This document shows, one piece after another, positions 8,707 to 17,595 of a DNA stretch of 64,000 nucleotides (the first letter of the stretch is position 1; each line of letters opens with the position of its first letter). Both the position numbers and the translations under genes were made by a program. The notes beneath the pieces are model-generated. The model had not been told where the DNA came from, searched no databases, and was given only the letters and a program-made list of their open reading frames with translations. The stretch comes from Streptomyces sp. NBC_00162 (GTDB taxonomy: Bacteria; Actinomycetota; Actinomycetes; Streptomycetales; Streptomycetaceae): assembly GCF_024611995.1 (NCBI RefSeq), contig NZ_CP102509.1, forward strand, positions 7,812,001 through 7,876,000, given 5' to 3'.

Positions 8707-10335
8707 CTACGAGGACGCCGGCTGGCGCAGGCGCCGCCAGTACCCGGCGAGGTCGTCGGCGGCCGCGGTGACCGAGTCGAGGGCCATCGTGGTGCGCGAG
8801 TCCCTCCCGTAGCGCTCCCAGCGCGGCATCGGGTGCTGGTTGGGATCCCCGGTACGGATGAAGGAGATCCAGGACGCGTGCATGGTGGCGGCCAGGCCGT
8901 CCCGGACCCCGGGGCGCAGCCCCGCCAGGAACGGCGCCTGCGACCACTTGTCGAAGTTGTTGAACACGAACGGCAGTTCCAGACAGTGCGCCGCCGCCAG
9001 CCGGCCGTCGTGCGCGGGTGTCGGGAGGTTGAACTGGTACGCCCAGACCGGACGCCCGCGGGCCGCTCGCCGCTCGGCCAGCGCCAGGGCGGGCATGCGG
9101 AACAGGTCGTCGCCGATCAGGTCCATGAGCACGTCCACCGGGCGGGCGCCCGGCCGGGCCTCCTCGTACGCGGTGTACGCCTCGGCCGCCCGGTTCCCGA
9201 AGGTGTCCCGCGCTCGCGCGAGCACCTGGTCCTTGGTCGCGGCGGCGTACGGCTCACTGAGCGCGAAGGCGAAGTTGGCCTCCTCCCGGGTCCAGCCGAT
9301 CAGTACGTCGATGTCCGCCCCGGCACCGCTCAGGAGCAGGTCGGCCGGGTCCCGGTCGAGGGTGACCCCGTCGAGCACCGGCAGGAACGGGGTGGACCAG
9401 TATCCCCACTTGCCCGTGCGCCCGAACATCTCGAAGGTGGCGGCGATCAGGCGTGGCCACGGCACGGCTCGTAGTTCCGCCACGTCCTTGGCCCCGAGGA
9501 TGTCCAGGAAGGCGGCGGTGCGCTGAAGGGACTCGGCGCGGTTGGGGATCTGCAGCCCGAGCGGCGGGCTCTGCAGGATGGCGCGCCGGAACAGCGGGCG
9601 GCCCTTGGGGCGGGCGCCGGCCAGTGCGGCGACCGACAGCGCGCCGCCGGACTGCCCGGCGACGGTGATCTGGTCCGGGTCTCCGCCGAACGAGGCGATG
9701 TTGTCCCGTACCCAGCGCAGCGCGGCGAGTTGGTCGGTGAGCCAGAAGTTCCCGTTGGCGCCGTCTTCGCCGAAGTAGAGGTAACCCAGCGGCCCGAGCC
9801 TGTAGTTGATGGTCACGACGACGAGGTCGCCGTCACGCGCGAAGGTCTCGCCGGAGTAGTTGGGCATCGAGCCGGAGCCGGAGATGAAGCCGCCGCCGTG
9901 GATCCAGACCATCACGGGTCGCCTGGCGTTGTCGGCCCCGGGGGTCCAGACGTTGAGCGTGAGGCAGTCCTCGTCGAAGGGCGGCGCCCCGTGCGTTCCC
10001 AGGACCTGGTCGCCGCCCTCCCGGTAGGGCTGCGGCGCGCTCGGGCCGAAGGCCGTCGCGTCCCGCGTTCCCTGCCAGCCGGGATGGGGCTGCGCCGGCC
10101 GCCAGCGAAGGGCGCCGACCGGCGGCGCCGCATAGGGCACGCCCTTGAACACGGCGAGGCCTCCCTCGATGCCGCCGCGCAGCCGGCCCGAGGGCAGCTC
10201 CACGACGGGCGAGGATGCGTCCGCTCGCGGGGCGGCCTGCGCGGCGCGTCCGTCCGGGATGCCGGAGAGCAGCGTGGCGCCGGCCAACACCCCGCCGTTC
10301 TTGAGGACTTTGCGCCGCGATGGATCGTCGGTCAT
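8707..10335 (-). CDS. Tat-exported type B carboxylesterase
   Basis: 542 residues from ATG 10335. The N terminus SRRKVLKNGG followed by a hydrophobic stretch fits a twin-arginine signal. The rest is a carboxylesterase/para-nitrobenzyl esterase fold: FKGVPYAAPPVGALRW near the start, EDCLTLNVW, the oxyanion-hole motif HGGGF, and the nucleophile elbow GQSGG. Most relatives have GESAG; the Glu-to-Gln and Ala-to-Gly changes around the Ser are unusual but the Ser is kept. It should hydrolyse short esters outside the cytoplasm; the substrate cannot be told. It shares a 227-bp divergent region with the liv operon. Confidence 0.9.
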   Translation of the reverse strand: MTDDPSRRKVLKNGGVLAGATLLSGIPDGRAAQAAPRADASSPVVELPSGRLRGGIEGGLAVFKGVPYAAPPVGALRWRPAQPHPGWQGTRDATAFGPSAPQPYREGGDQVLGTHGAPPFDEDCLTLNVWTPGADNARRPVMVWIHGGGFISGSGSMPNYSGETFARDGDLVVVTINYRLGPLGYLYFGEDGANGNFWLTDQLAALRWVRDNIASFGGDPDQITVAGQSGGALSVAALAGARPKGRPLFRRAILQSPPLGLQIPNRAESLQRTAAFLDILGAKDVAELRAVPWPRLIAATFEMFGRTGKWGYWSTPFLPVLDGVTLDRDPADLLLSGAGADIDVLIGWTREEANFAFALSEPYAAATKDQVLARARDTFGNRAAEAYTAYEEARPGARPVDVLMDLIGDDLFRMPALALAERRAARGRPVWAYQFNLPTPAHDGRLAAAHCLELPFVFNNFDKWSQAPFLAGLRPGVRDGLAATMHASWISFIRTGDPNQHPMPRWERYGRDSRTTMALDSVTAAADDLAGYWRRLRQPASS

Positions 10336-10473
10336 GGTGCTTCACTCCCTGACTGATCAAGAGCCCGTCGCCGAATCGGCATTGCGTTATTTTGACGACG
10401 GCAAGTATTACGGCATGCGTGGGGCCGGGGTCAAGGGGCGGGTTTTCGGTGCGATCCGCCATCTCGCGAACTA

Positions 10474-10503
10474 TTGACGAGCGTCGCAGATACGCGATAG
10501 ACA
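10474..10503 (+). promoter_or_regulatory. Promoter of the branched-chain amino acid ABC operon
   Basis: TTGACG (10474-10479), an 18-base spacer and TAGACA (10498-10503) resemble the vegetative HrdB promoter. It lies about 60 bp upstream of the binding-protein start. Confidence 0.45.
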
Positions 10504-10509
10504 CGTGTC
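10500..10509. promoter_or_regulatory. Palindrome over the liv promoter start region
   Basis: GACACGTGTC is a perfect 10-bp palindrome overlapping the 3' part of the proposed -10 box and the likely transcription start. Its place suits a repressor site; the protein is unknown. Confidence 0.35.
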
Positions 10510-10562
10510 ACTTCCGATGCCGCCCGCCAAGGCAGGGCCGGCTGACAACGTACGGAGTCTCC

Positions 10563-11738
10563 ATGGCACGTCGGATTCGTCCCGCCGCTCTGATCGCCGT
10601 CACCACAGCCCTCTCGCTGGCCACCGCATGCGGTGGTGCCAGCCTGGGGACCGGCGACGGCGACAAGCAGAACGGGCCCGTGAAGATCGGGCTCCTCCTC
10701 CCGCAGTCCGGGATCTACAAGGCACTCGGCGACGACATGAAGCAGGGCTTCGAGCTCTACGTCGAGCAGCACGGCGGCAAACTCGGCGGCCGCGAGGTGG
10801 AGATCGTGGTCGCGGACGAGGGGGAAACCGCCGACTCCGGCAAGGCCGCCGCGGAGAAGCTGGTCAAGCAGGACCGGGTGCTGGCGGTGAGCGGCGTGGT
10901 CAGCTCGGCCACCATCAACGGGGTCAAGGACCTGTTCGAGACCAGCAAGATCCCGCTCGTCGGATCCAACGCCTCGCCGACGACCTTGACCGGGACCTCC
11001 TACATCTGGCGCACCTCGTACGTCAACGACGAGCCGGGCAAGGCACTGGGCAAGCACGTGGCCGAGAAGGCCGGCGGTCCGGTCTTCCTGATCGCCGCGG
11101 GCTACCAGGCGGGCAAGGACGAGATCGAAGGCTTCAAGTCCACCTTCCTCCCCGCCGGCGGCAAGATCGCGGGCGAGGAGGTCTACACACCGTTCCCCGG
11201 CACGAAGAACTTCCAGCCGTACCTCGCCCAGATCGAGAAGTCCGGTGCGAAGGCGGTCTTCTGCTTCTACGCGGGCGGCGCGGCCGTCGACTTCGTCAAG
11301 CAGTACCGGGACTTCGGTCTGGCAGGCAAGATCCCGCTCTACGCACCCGGCTTCCTCACCGAGGGCGGCGTGCTCAAGGGGCAGGGCGACGCCGCCACCG
11401 GCATCCTGACCTCGCTCAACTACAGCGCGGACCTGGACAACGCGGCCAACCAGCAGTTCGCGCCGGCCTACACCTCCGCCTACGGGGCGGCCCCGACCAC
11501 CTACGCGATGGCGTCATGGGACGCGGCGCAGGTGCTCGACAAGGCGATCAAGGCGGCCGGGGGCACGGTGACGCCGGAATCGGTCAACGCGGCCATCTCC
11601 ACGGTGGGCGACATCGACAGTCCGCGCGGCACCTGGCGGTTCAACAGCGGCGGTACTCCCGTCCAGCCCTGGTACCTGCGCGAGGTCAAGCAGGGCGCCA
11701 ACACGGTCAGCTCCGAGCTCGGCCGACTGGGCGGCTGA
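10563..11738 (+). CDS. Branched-chain amino acid ABC transporter, substrate-binding lipoprotein
   Basis: 391 residues from ATG 10563, with GGAG five to six bases upstream. The lipobox is TAC in LSLATACGG. The mature part is a type I periplasmic-binding fold of the LivJ/Leu-Ile-Val class (KIGLLLPQSGIYKALGDDMKQG, then VSGVVSSATINGVKDLFE and LVGSNASP). It captures ligand outside the membrane and delivers it to the two permeases that follow. It is the first gene of a five-gene operon with a 1-bp gap to the next. True ligand may be leucine-type amino acids, amides or urea-like compounds; the sequence alone does not settle it. Confidence 0.93.
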   Translation: MARRIRPAALIAVTTALSLATACGGASLGTGDGDKQNGPVKIGLLLPQSGIYKALGDDMKQGFELYVEQHGGKLGGREVEIVVADEGETADSGKAAAEKLVKQDRVLAVSGVVSSATINGVKDLFETSKIPLVGSNASPTTLTGTSYIWRTSYVNDEPGKALGKHVAEKAGGPVFLIAAGYQAGKDEIEGFKSTFLPAGGKIAGEEVYTPFPGTKNFQPYLAQIEKSGAKAVFCFYAGGAAVDFVKQYRDFGLAGKIPLYAPGFLTEGGVLKGQGDAATGILTSLNYSADLDNAANQQFAPAYTSAYGAAPTTYAMASWDAAQVLDKAIKAAGGTVTPESVNAAISTVGDIDSPRGTWRFNSGGTPVQPWYLREVKQGANTVSSELGRLGG

Positions 11739-11739
11739 C

Positions 11740-12618
11740 ATGTCCGGATGGTTGGACGGCAACTTCGTCAGCGTCGTCGACGGGGTCGCCTTCGGTCTGC
11801 TGCTCTTCACGATCGCGGTCGGCCTCTCCCTGGTCTTCGGCATGATGGACGTGCTCAACCTGGCCCACGGCACGCTCTACCTCGCCGGGGCCTACGTCGC
11901 CTACGCACTGTCCGACGGGACCCTGCCGGGTCTGCTCCTCGCGCTGCTGGCCGGCGCTCTGGTGGGCACCATGGGCGGGACGGCGCTGACCTTCCTCACC
12001 CAGCCGCTGGCCCGGCGCGGGCACCTGGACCAGGCCGTGCTGACGCTCGGCATCACCTTCATCGTCGCCGATCTCCTCGCCGCGGCCTTCGGCGGCGAGG
12101 TGCTGCCCACCGACCCGCCGACGGCGCTGCGCGGGACGGTGGACCTCCTCGGCCACGCGTACCCGGTCTACCGGCTCGTGTTCATCGCCGTCGCGGCCGG
12201 CCTCGCGCTCGTCGTGTACCTCGTCTTCGAACGCAGCTCGCTCGGAGCACTGGTCCGGGCCACCGTCGCCGACCGGGACATGGTCCGCGCGCTCGGCTTC
12301 GACATCCGCAAGGTGCTCTACGGGGTCTTCGCGTCCGGCGCGGCCCTCGCGGCGGTCGGCGGTGTCCTCGGGGCTCCGATCCTGGGCCCCGGGCCCGGAG
12401 TCGACGAGACCGTGCTCGTCCTCTCGCTCGTCGTCGTGGTCGTCGGCGGCCTCGGGTCGGTGCGCGGCGCACTGGCCGGGGCACTGCTCATCGGCCAGGT
12501 CCAGACGCTCGGGGTGGCGCTGCTCCCGGAGTACGCACCCTTCCTCCTCTTCGGCACCATGCTGGCCGTGCTCGTGGTCCGCCCGAACGGCCTGGTCTCG
12601 TCGGCGGTGCGCACATGA
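11740..12618 (+). CDS. livH: Branched-chain amino acid ABC permease, LivH type
   Basis: 292 residues, all hydrophobic segments, from ATG 11740. The opening GLLLFTIAVGLSLVFGMMDVLNLAHGTLYLAGAY is the LivH signature (SLVFGxxxxxNxAHG). About eight membrane spans are visible, and the cytoplasmic loop that contacts the ATPases contains ALVRATVADRDMVRALGFD. It forms the membrane channel with LivM. The stop overlaps the next start as ATGA. Confidence 0.93.
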   Translation: MSGWLDGNFVSVVDGVAFGLLLFTIAVGLSLVFGMMDVLNLAHGTLYLAGAYVAYALSDGTLPGLLLALLAGALVGTMGGTALTFLTQPLARRGHLDQAVLTLGITFIVADLLAAAFGGEVLPTDPPTALRGTVDLLGHAYPVYRLVFIAVAAGLALVVYLVFERSSLGALVRATVADRDMVRALGFDIRKVLYGVFASGAALAAVGGVLGAPILGPGPGVDETVLVLSLVVVVVGGLGSVRGALAGALLIGQVQTLGVALLPEYAPFLLFGTMLAVLVVRPNGLVSSAVRT

Positions 12619-13619
12619 GCCCGTCCAGACCTGCCAGAGCCGTCAGATCCGTCAGACCTGGCGGACCCGCCACGCGGCGGCTGTATGCGACCGCCGTAGT
12701 CGCCGGGCTCGCGCTGGCTCCCTTCGTCCTCGGCCCGTACGCCGTCGGCACCTTGTCGCGCATCCTGGTGTTCGCCCTGCTCGCCATGAGCGTGAACCTG
12801 CTCACCGGCCTCACCGGACTGCCGACCCTCGGGCAGTCGGCGTACTTCGGAGTCGGTGCCTATACGGCGGCGATCGCGGCCACGCGGCTCACCGACATCG
12901 GGATATTCCAACTCCTCATCGCCGCCGGGGTTTCCGCCCTGGTCGCCGTGCCGACCGGATGGCTGGCCGTCAGGGCCCGGGGGGTCGTCTTCCTGATGCT
13001 GACGCTGGCCATCGGCGAGATCGTCCACAGCGCCGCGGTCAACTGGAAGTCGCTCACCAACGGCACCGACGGGGTATCCGGCATCCCGCCGGTCGTACCG
13101 CTGCCCGGCATGCCCGCGCTGGAGCTCGACGGACTGGTCTACTTCTACGTCCTGGCCGTGTTCCTGCTGCTCTTCGCGGCCGTCATCCGGCTGGGATCGA
13201 CACCGTTCGCCCTCGCCCTGCGCGGGATCCGCGACAACGAGCCCCGGATGAAGGCGATCGGCTACCCCACCCGGCGGTACGCCCTGACCGTGTACTGCGG
13301 CGCGGGGGCGCTGGCCGGCGCCGCCGGGGCCCTGTGGGTCTCGGTGCAGCGGTTCGTCTCGCCCGGCGACGCCGGATTCGAGATCGCCGCCCTGGCGCTG
13401 CTGGCCGTCGTCATCGGCGGCTCCGGCTCGATGTGGGGAGCCTGCGCCGGCGCCGCACTCGTCTGGCTCACCCGCGACTACCTCGGCAACCTCGAAGCCG
13501 TCGCCGGGCGCGGGCCGCTGCTGCTCGGACTGCTCTTCGTCATCGCCGTCTACACACTGCCCCGCGGGCTGGCCGGCGTACGGCTCCCGCCCCAGCTGAC
13601 TCGGAAGAGGACGGCGTGA
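12615..13619 (+). CDS. livM: Branched-chain amino acid ABC permease, LivM type
   Basis: 334 residues from ATG 12615, overlapping LivH by 4 bp. It has an Arg/Pro-rich cytoplasmic N terminus, then membrane spans with the LivM landmarks ALLAMSVNLLTGLTGLPTLGQ and FFGVGAYTAA-like GVGAYTAAIAATRL. The coupling loop is ALRGIRDNEPRMKAIGYP. It pairs with LivH in the transporter core. The end overlaps the LivG start as GTGA, which keeps the subunits in fixed ratio. Confidence 0.93.
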   Translation: MSPSRPARAVRSVRPGGPATRRLYATAVVAGLALAPFVLGPYAVGTLSRILVFALLAMSVNLLTGLTGLPTLGQSAYFGVGAYTAAIAATRLTDIGIFQLLIAAGVSALVAVPTGWLAVRARGVVFLMLTLAIGEIVHSAAVNWKSLTNGTDGVSGIPPVVPLPGMPALELDGLVYFYVLAVFLLLFAAVIRLGSTPFALALRGIRDNEPRMKAIGYPTRRYALTVYCGAGALAGAAGALWVSVQRFVSPGDAGFEIAALALLAVVIGGSGSMWGACAGAALVWLTRDYLGNLEAVAGRGPLLLGLLFVIAVYTLPRGLAGVRLPPQLTRKRTA

Positions 13620-14377
13620 GCGAACTCGACCTACTCGAACTGCGCCAGGTGTCACGGCAGTTCGGGTCCTTCAAGGCCGTGGACGAGGTCTGCCTCACCG
13701 TACGGGCGGGCGCGCGGCACGCGATCATCGGTCCGAACGGCGCGGGCAAGTCGACGCTGTTCGGCCTCATCTCCGGAACGCTGCCGGCCACCTCCGGATC
13801 CGTCCTCGTCGACGGGCAGGACGTGACCCGGCTGCCCGTGGACCGGCGGGTCGGGCTCGGTGTCGCCGCGACCTTCCAGCACTCCAGCCTCTTCCTGCGC
13901 GAGACGGTACTGGAGAACGTGCTGCTCGCCGTGTTGCGCCGGACCGGTGCCGGACTCGGCGGCTGGCGCAAGGTGAGCGCCCGGGCCGCGGCGGTCGAGC
14001 AGGCGCGGACCCTGCTCGAGCGGGTGGGCCTGCCTGCCCGGCACGAGGTCGCGGCGGCCGAACTCTCGCACGGAGAGCGGCGGCAGCTGGAGGTCGCGGT
14101 GGCGCTGGCCACCGAACCCCGGCTGCTGCTGATGGACGAGCCGGCCGCCGGGATGTCTCCGGCGGAGACGGCGCGGCTCACCGAACTGGTCGCCGCGCTG
14201 CCCGGTGAAGTGACCGTACTCCTCGTCGAACACGACCTCGACATGGTCTTCGAGATCGCCGACACGGTGACGGTCATGCACCTCGGCAGACACCTGAAGA
14301 CCGGCTCACCGGACGACGTGCGGGCGTCCGCCGAAGTCCAGAGCGCCTACCTGGGCAGTGTGGAGGCGGCCTCGTGA
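13616..14377 (+). CDS. livG: Branched-chain amino acid ABC ATP-binding protein, LivG type
   Basis: 253 residues from GTG 13616. Walker A is GPNGAGKST, the signature is LSHGERRQLEVAVAL (LSHGE in place of LSGGQ, normal for LivG), Walker B is LLLMDEPAAGMSP, and the switch His is in LLVEHDLDMVF. It lacks the long LivG insertion after Walker A seen in some relatives, but the length is usual. It powers transport as a heterodimer with LivF, whose start overlaps by 4 bp. Confidence 0.93.
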   Translation: MSELDLLELRQVSRQFGSFKAVDEVCLTVRAGARHAIIGPNGAGKSTLFGLISGTLPATSGSVLVDGQDVTRLPVDRRVGLGVAATFQHSSLFLRETVLENVLLAVLRRTGAGLGGWRKVSARAAAVEQARTLLERVGLPARHEVAAAELSHGERRQLEVAVALATEPRLLLMDEPAAGMSPAETARLTELVAALPGEVTVLLVEHDLDMVFEIADTVTVMHLGRHLKTGSPDDVRASAEVQSAYLGSVEAAS

Positions 14378-15081
14378 AACCCTTCTTCAGCATGCGCGAC
14401 CTGCGCTCCGGCTACGCCGGGGGCACCGTCCTGGGCGGCGTCGACCTCGACCTCGACGCGGGCGGGATCGTCGCCGTCCTCGGGCGCAACGGTGTCGGGA
14501 AGACAACCCTCATGTCGACCGTCATGGGATTCGTCCGGCCGTACGAAGGCAGCATCACCCTCGACGGCAGGGAGCTCGCCGGGGCCCGCGTCGACGTGAT
14601 CGCCCGGGCCGGGGTGGGCATCGTCCCCCAGGGGCGCCGGGTGTTCGCGCCCCTGACGGTGGACGAGCACCTCGCCATCGCCTCCCGCCGCCCCGCATCA
14701 GGGCCCTGGACGCGGACACGCGTCCTCGACCTGCTGCCGAGGCTGGGGGAGCGGCTCGGACACCGTGGCGACGAACTGTCCGGCGGGGAGCAGCAGATGC
14801 TCGCGATCGCGCGGGCCCTGCTGGGCAATCCGCGTCTGCTGCTCCTCGACGAACCGTCCGACGGACTCGCTCCCGCGATCGTCTCCCACGTGGGCGAGGT
14901 CATTCGCGAGGTGAGTGCCCAGGGGATGTCCGTGGTCCTCGTCGAGCAGAACCTGGGGCTCGCCCTGTCCGTCGCCCAGGACGTGGCCGTCATGCAGAAG
15001 GGCCGCATCGTCCACCGGGCCGCCTGCGAGGAATTCCGGTCCCGGCCCGAGGACCGGCGGCGCCTGCTGGGGGTCGACTGA
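14374..15081 (+). CDS. livF: Branched-chain amino acid ABC ATP-binding protein, LivF type
   Basis: 235 residues from GTG 14374. Walker A is GRNGVGKTT, the LivF hallmark GIVPQGRRVFAPLTVDEHL is present, the signature is LSGGEQQMLAIARALL, and Walker B is LLLLDEPSDGLAP followed by the switch VVLVEQNL. It completes the five-gene transporter. A strong terminator begins 7 bp after its stop. Confidence 0.93.
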   Translation: MKPFFSMRDLRSGYAGGTVLGGVDLDLDAGGIVAVLGRNGVGKTTLMSTVMGFVRPYEGSITLDGRELAGARVDVIARAGVGIVPQGRRVFAPLTVDEHLAIASRRPASGPWTRTRVLDLLPRLGERLGHRGDELSGGEQQMLAIARALLGNPRLLLLDEPSDGLAPAIVSHVGEVIREVSAQGMSVVLVEQNLGLALSVAQDVAVMQKGRIVHRAACEEFRSRPEDRRRLLGVD

Positions 15082-15087
15082 CCCGAT

Positions 15088-15128
15088 GGCCGGACGGGAG
15101 CGGGCCGTCGGCCCGCTCCCGTCCGGCC
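15088..15128 (+). terminator. Strong terminator after liv operon
   Basis: A perfect 19-bp inverted repeat (GGCCGGACGGGAGCGGGCC and its complement) with a GTC loop follows the LivF stop. Confidence 0.85.
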
Positions 15129-15238
15129 GCTTCAGGTACGGGCCCGGCGCGCCGACCCTGCCAGGGCCGCCGCGCGGCAGCCGCGGGACACGCCCGGACC
15201 GGGCAGTGCGCCCCCGGGTGCGGGGGGTGGGAGACCAT

Positions 15239-17398
15239 GTGCGGGTGCGGGATGTCCCTGGTGCCGGAAGCGATGTGTCTGGTCAGCGGCAATCGGAGGT
15301 GGCGCTGGACGGAGTGGTACGCGCCACAGGCGCGTCCGTCGGCATGCTCTACCTCCCCGGACCGGACGCGCACGTCCTGTACCTCGCAGTGGTCAGCGGG
15401 GTGTCCCGGGAGTTCGCCGCCCCCTGGTCCCGGGTGGGGCTGGACGACGCCATCCCGGTGGCCGACGCGATGCGCGAGGACCGGCTCGTCTGGCTGGGGG
15501 GACGGGAGGAGACGGCCCGCCGCTATCCACGGCTCGGGCTGGTCCTGCCCTACGACTTCACCCTCGCCGCCGCGCCCCTGCCCGGCCGCTCCCCGGACGG
15601 CGGAACGCCGTCGCCGGGCGGGCTGGTCCTGCTGTGGTCGGGCGCGCACCCGCCGCACCTCGAACCGTACGAAAGGGACACGATCGAGGAGGGATGCCGG
15701 CACCTGGCGCAGACCTTGCGTCAGGCCGCCGACGCGGGGCACCCGTTCCACCCGCCGGCAAGCCCCGTGCTGCTGCGCCCGCCTCCCCCTCCCACACCGG
15801 GCCCCGTCGAGGCCGCGGCGCTCGCGGCCTTCGTCCGCCGGCTCCCCGGCGGAAGCAGCGCCCTCGATCTCAACGGAAAGATCACCTTCGTCACCCCCGG
15901 AGCCGCCGAACTGCTCGGCGCACCGCTCTCCCACCTGATCGGTGCCCTGCCCTGGGAAGCACTGCCCTGGATGGACACCCCCGCGATCGAGGACCACTAC
16001 CGGGGCGCGGTGATCAGCCGCCTGCCCCGCTCCTTCACCGCCCTGCGCCCGCCCGACCACCTGCTGCGCTTCGAGCTCCACCCGGACGACACGGGCATCA
16101 GCGTCCGCATCACCCCGGCCGACGACCTCCCCGAGCCGCCCGCGGCCCTGCCGGGGGAAGCGGGGCCGACGGCCTCCTTGTTGCCCAGCCGGGCCACCGC
16201 GCTCTACCAGCTGATGCACCTGGCGGCGAGCCTCACGGAGGCCGCACACGCCCAGGACGTGGTCGAGCAGGCCGCCGACCAGCTAGTCCCGGCGCTCGGA
16301 GCCCAGGCCATGGCCCTCCTCGTCGTGGAGGAACAGCGCCTGCGCATCGTCGGCCACCGCGGGTACGCGGACGGGCTCACTGCGCGCCTCGACGGCCGGC
16401 CCCTGACGTCCGACACGGCCGTCACCCGCGTGCTGCGCACCGGCACCCCGCTGTTCTTCTCCGACGCCGACGAGCTCATGGCCGCGTACCCGTCCGCCGA
16501 GCTCGAGAAGGGCATGGCCGCCTGGGCCTTCCTGCCCCTGATCGCCTCGGGCCGGCCGATCGGGTCCCTCGTCCTCGCCTACGTCCGGCCCCACCACTTC
16601 GCCCCGGGCGAACGCGCCGTACTGACCTCGATCGCCGGGCTGATCGCCCAGGCGCTGGACCGGGCCCGCCTCTACGACGCGACGCACCAGCTCGCCCGCA
16701 GTCTCCAGACCGGCCTGCTGCCCCACGCCCTGCCGGACATCCCGTCCCTGGAAGTCGCCGCCCGCTACCTCCCCGCCACCCAGGGCCTGGACGTCGGCGG
16801 TGACTTCTACGACCTCATCCACATCGACGACACCACCGTCGCCGCCGCGATCGGCGACGTCCAGGGACACAACGTCAACGCCGCCGTCCTGATGGGACAA
16901 GTCCGCACCGCCGTCCACGCCACCGCGGGAGCCCCGCCCGGCGAGGTCCTCGCCCGGACCAACAGACTGCTCACGGACCTCGACCCCGGGCTCTTCACGA
17001 GCTGCCTCTACGTCCACATCGACCTCGCCCGCCAGACCGCCTGCCTGGCCACAGCGGGCCACCCGCCGCCCCTGCTGCGCCAACCCGGCGGACCGGTCGA
17101 GGTACTCCACCTGCGCCCCGGACTCCTCCTCGGCATCGACCCGGACGCCACCTACCCCGCCGCCGAGATCCCCTTCGCCCCCGGCACCCTGCTCGCCCTC
17201 TACACCGACGGCCTCGTCGAAACCCCGGGCCAGGACCTCGGCGAGTCCATCACGGCCACCGCGGCACACCTCACCCGCACCCACGACCAGCCCCTCGACC
17301 TGCTCGCCGACGACCTCATCCGGCACGCCCGGCGCGCGGCTCCCCGTACCGACGACATCGCCCTGCTCCTGCTGCGTTCTCGCCTCGACCGCGCATGA
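15239..17398 (+). CDS. PAS/GAF sensor phosphatase, SpoIIE-type PP2C
   Basis: 719 residues from GTG 15239, which has GGGGGGTGGGAG upstream. Visible order: an N-terminal GAF-like region (ATGASVGMLYLPGPD), a Pro-rich linker, a PAS-like domain (LDLNGKITFVTPGAAELLGAPLSHLIG), a GAF domain (MHLAASLTEAAHAQDVVEQAADQLVPALGAQAMALL), and a C-terminal PP2C phosphatase with QTGLLPHALP, GGDFYDL, GDVQGHNVNAA, TAGHPPPLL and the metal-binding end APRTDDIALLLL. Such proteins dephosphorylate anti-anti-sigma factors in partner-switching circuits. No anti-sigma kinase domain is fused and none lies nearby, so its target is elsewhere. The input signal is unknown. Confidence 0.9.
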   Translation: MRVRDVPGAGSDVSGQRQSEVALDGVVRATGASVGMLYLPGPDAHVLYLAVVSGVSREFAAPWSRVGLDDAIPVADAMREDRLVWLGGREETARRYPRLGLVLPYDFTLAAAPLPGRSPDGGTPSPGGLVLLWSGAHPPHLEPYERDTIEEGCRHLAQTLRQAADAGHPFHPPASPVLLRPPPPPTPGPVEAAALAAFVRRLPGGSSALDLNGKITFVTPGAAELLGAPLSHLIGALPWEALPWMDTPAIEDHYRGAVISRLPRSFTALRPPDHLLRFELHPDDTGISVRITPADDLPEPPAALPGEAGPTASLLPSRATALYQLMHLAASLTEAAHAQDVVEQAADQLVPALGAQAMALLVVEEQRLRIVGHRGYADGLTARLDGRPLTSDTAVTRVLRTGTPLFFSDADELMAAYPSAELEKGMAAWAFLPLIASGRPIGSLVLAYVRPHHFAPGERAVLTSIAGLIAQALDRARLYDATHQLARSLQTGLLPHALPDIPSLEVAARYLPATQGLDVGGDFYDLIHIDDTTVAAAIGDVQGHNVNAAVLMGQVRTAVHATAGAPPGEVLARTNRLLTDLDPGLFTSCLYVHIDLARQTACLATAGHPPPLLRQPGGPVEVLHLRPGLLLGIDPDATYPAAEIPFAPGTLLALYTDGLVETPGQDLGESITATAAHLTRTHDQPLDLLADDLIRHARRAAPRTDDIALLLLRSRLDRA

Positions 17399-17595
17399 CG
17401 GACGCCGGTCACCCGCCGGCCTCCAGGAGAACTCGAGGGCAGCCAGCGCCCCGCTGGGGCCGGGGCGGAGCGGGGCCGCAGCGGCGGCGACGCATCGCGA
17501 ATGATCCGTCGCGGCGCGCCGCGGGGGGCTTACGATCGCGACGGACGGTCTCGTCCCGCGACCGCAGCCCGCCCCGCACCCCGTGGAGGTCAACC

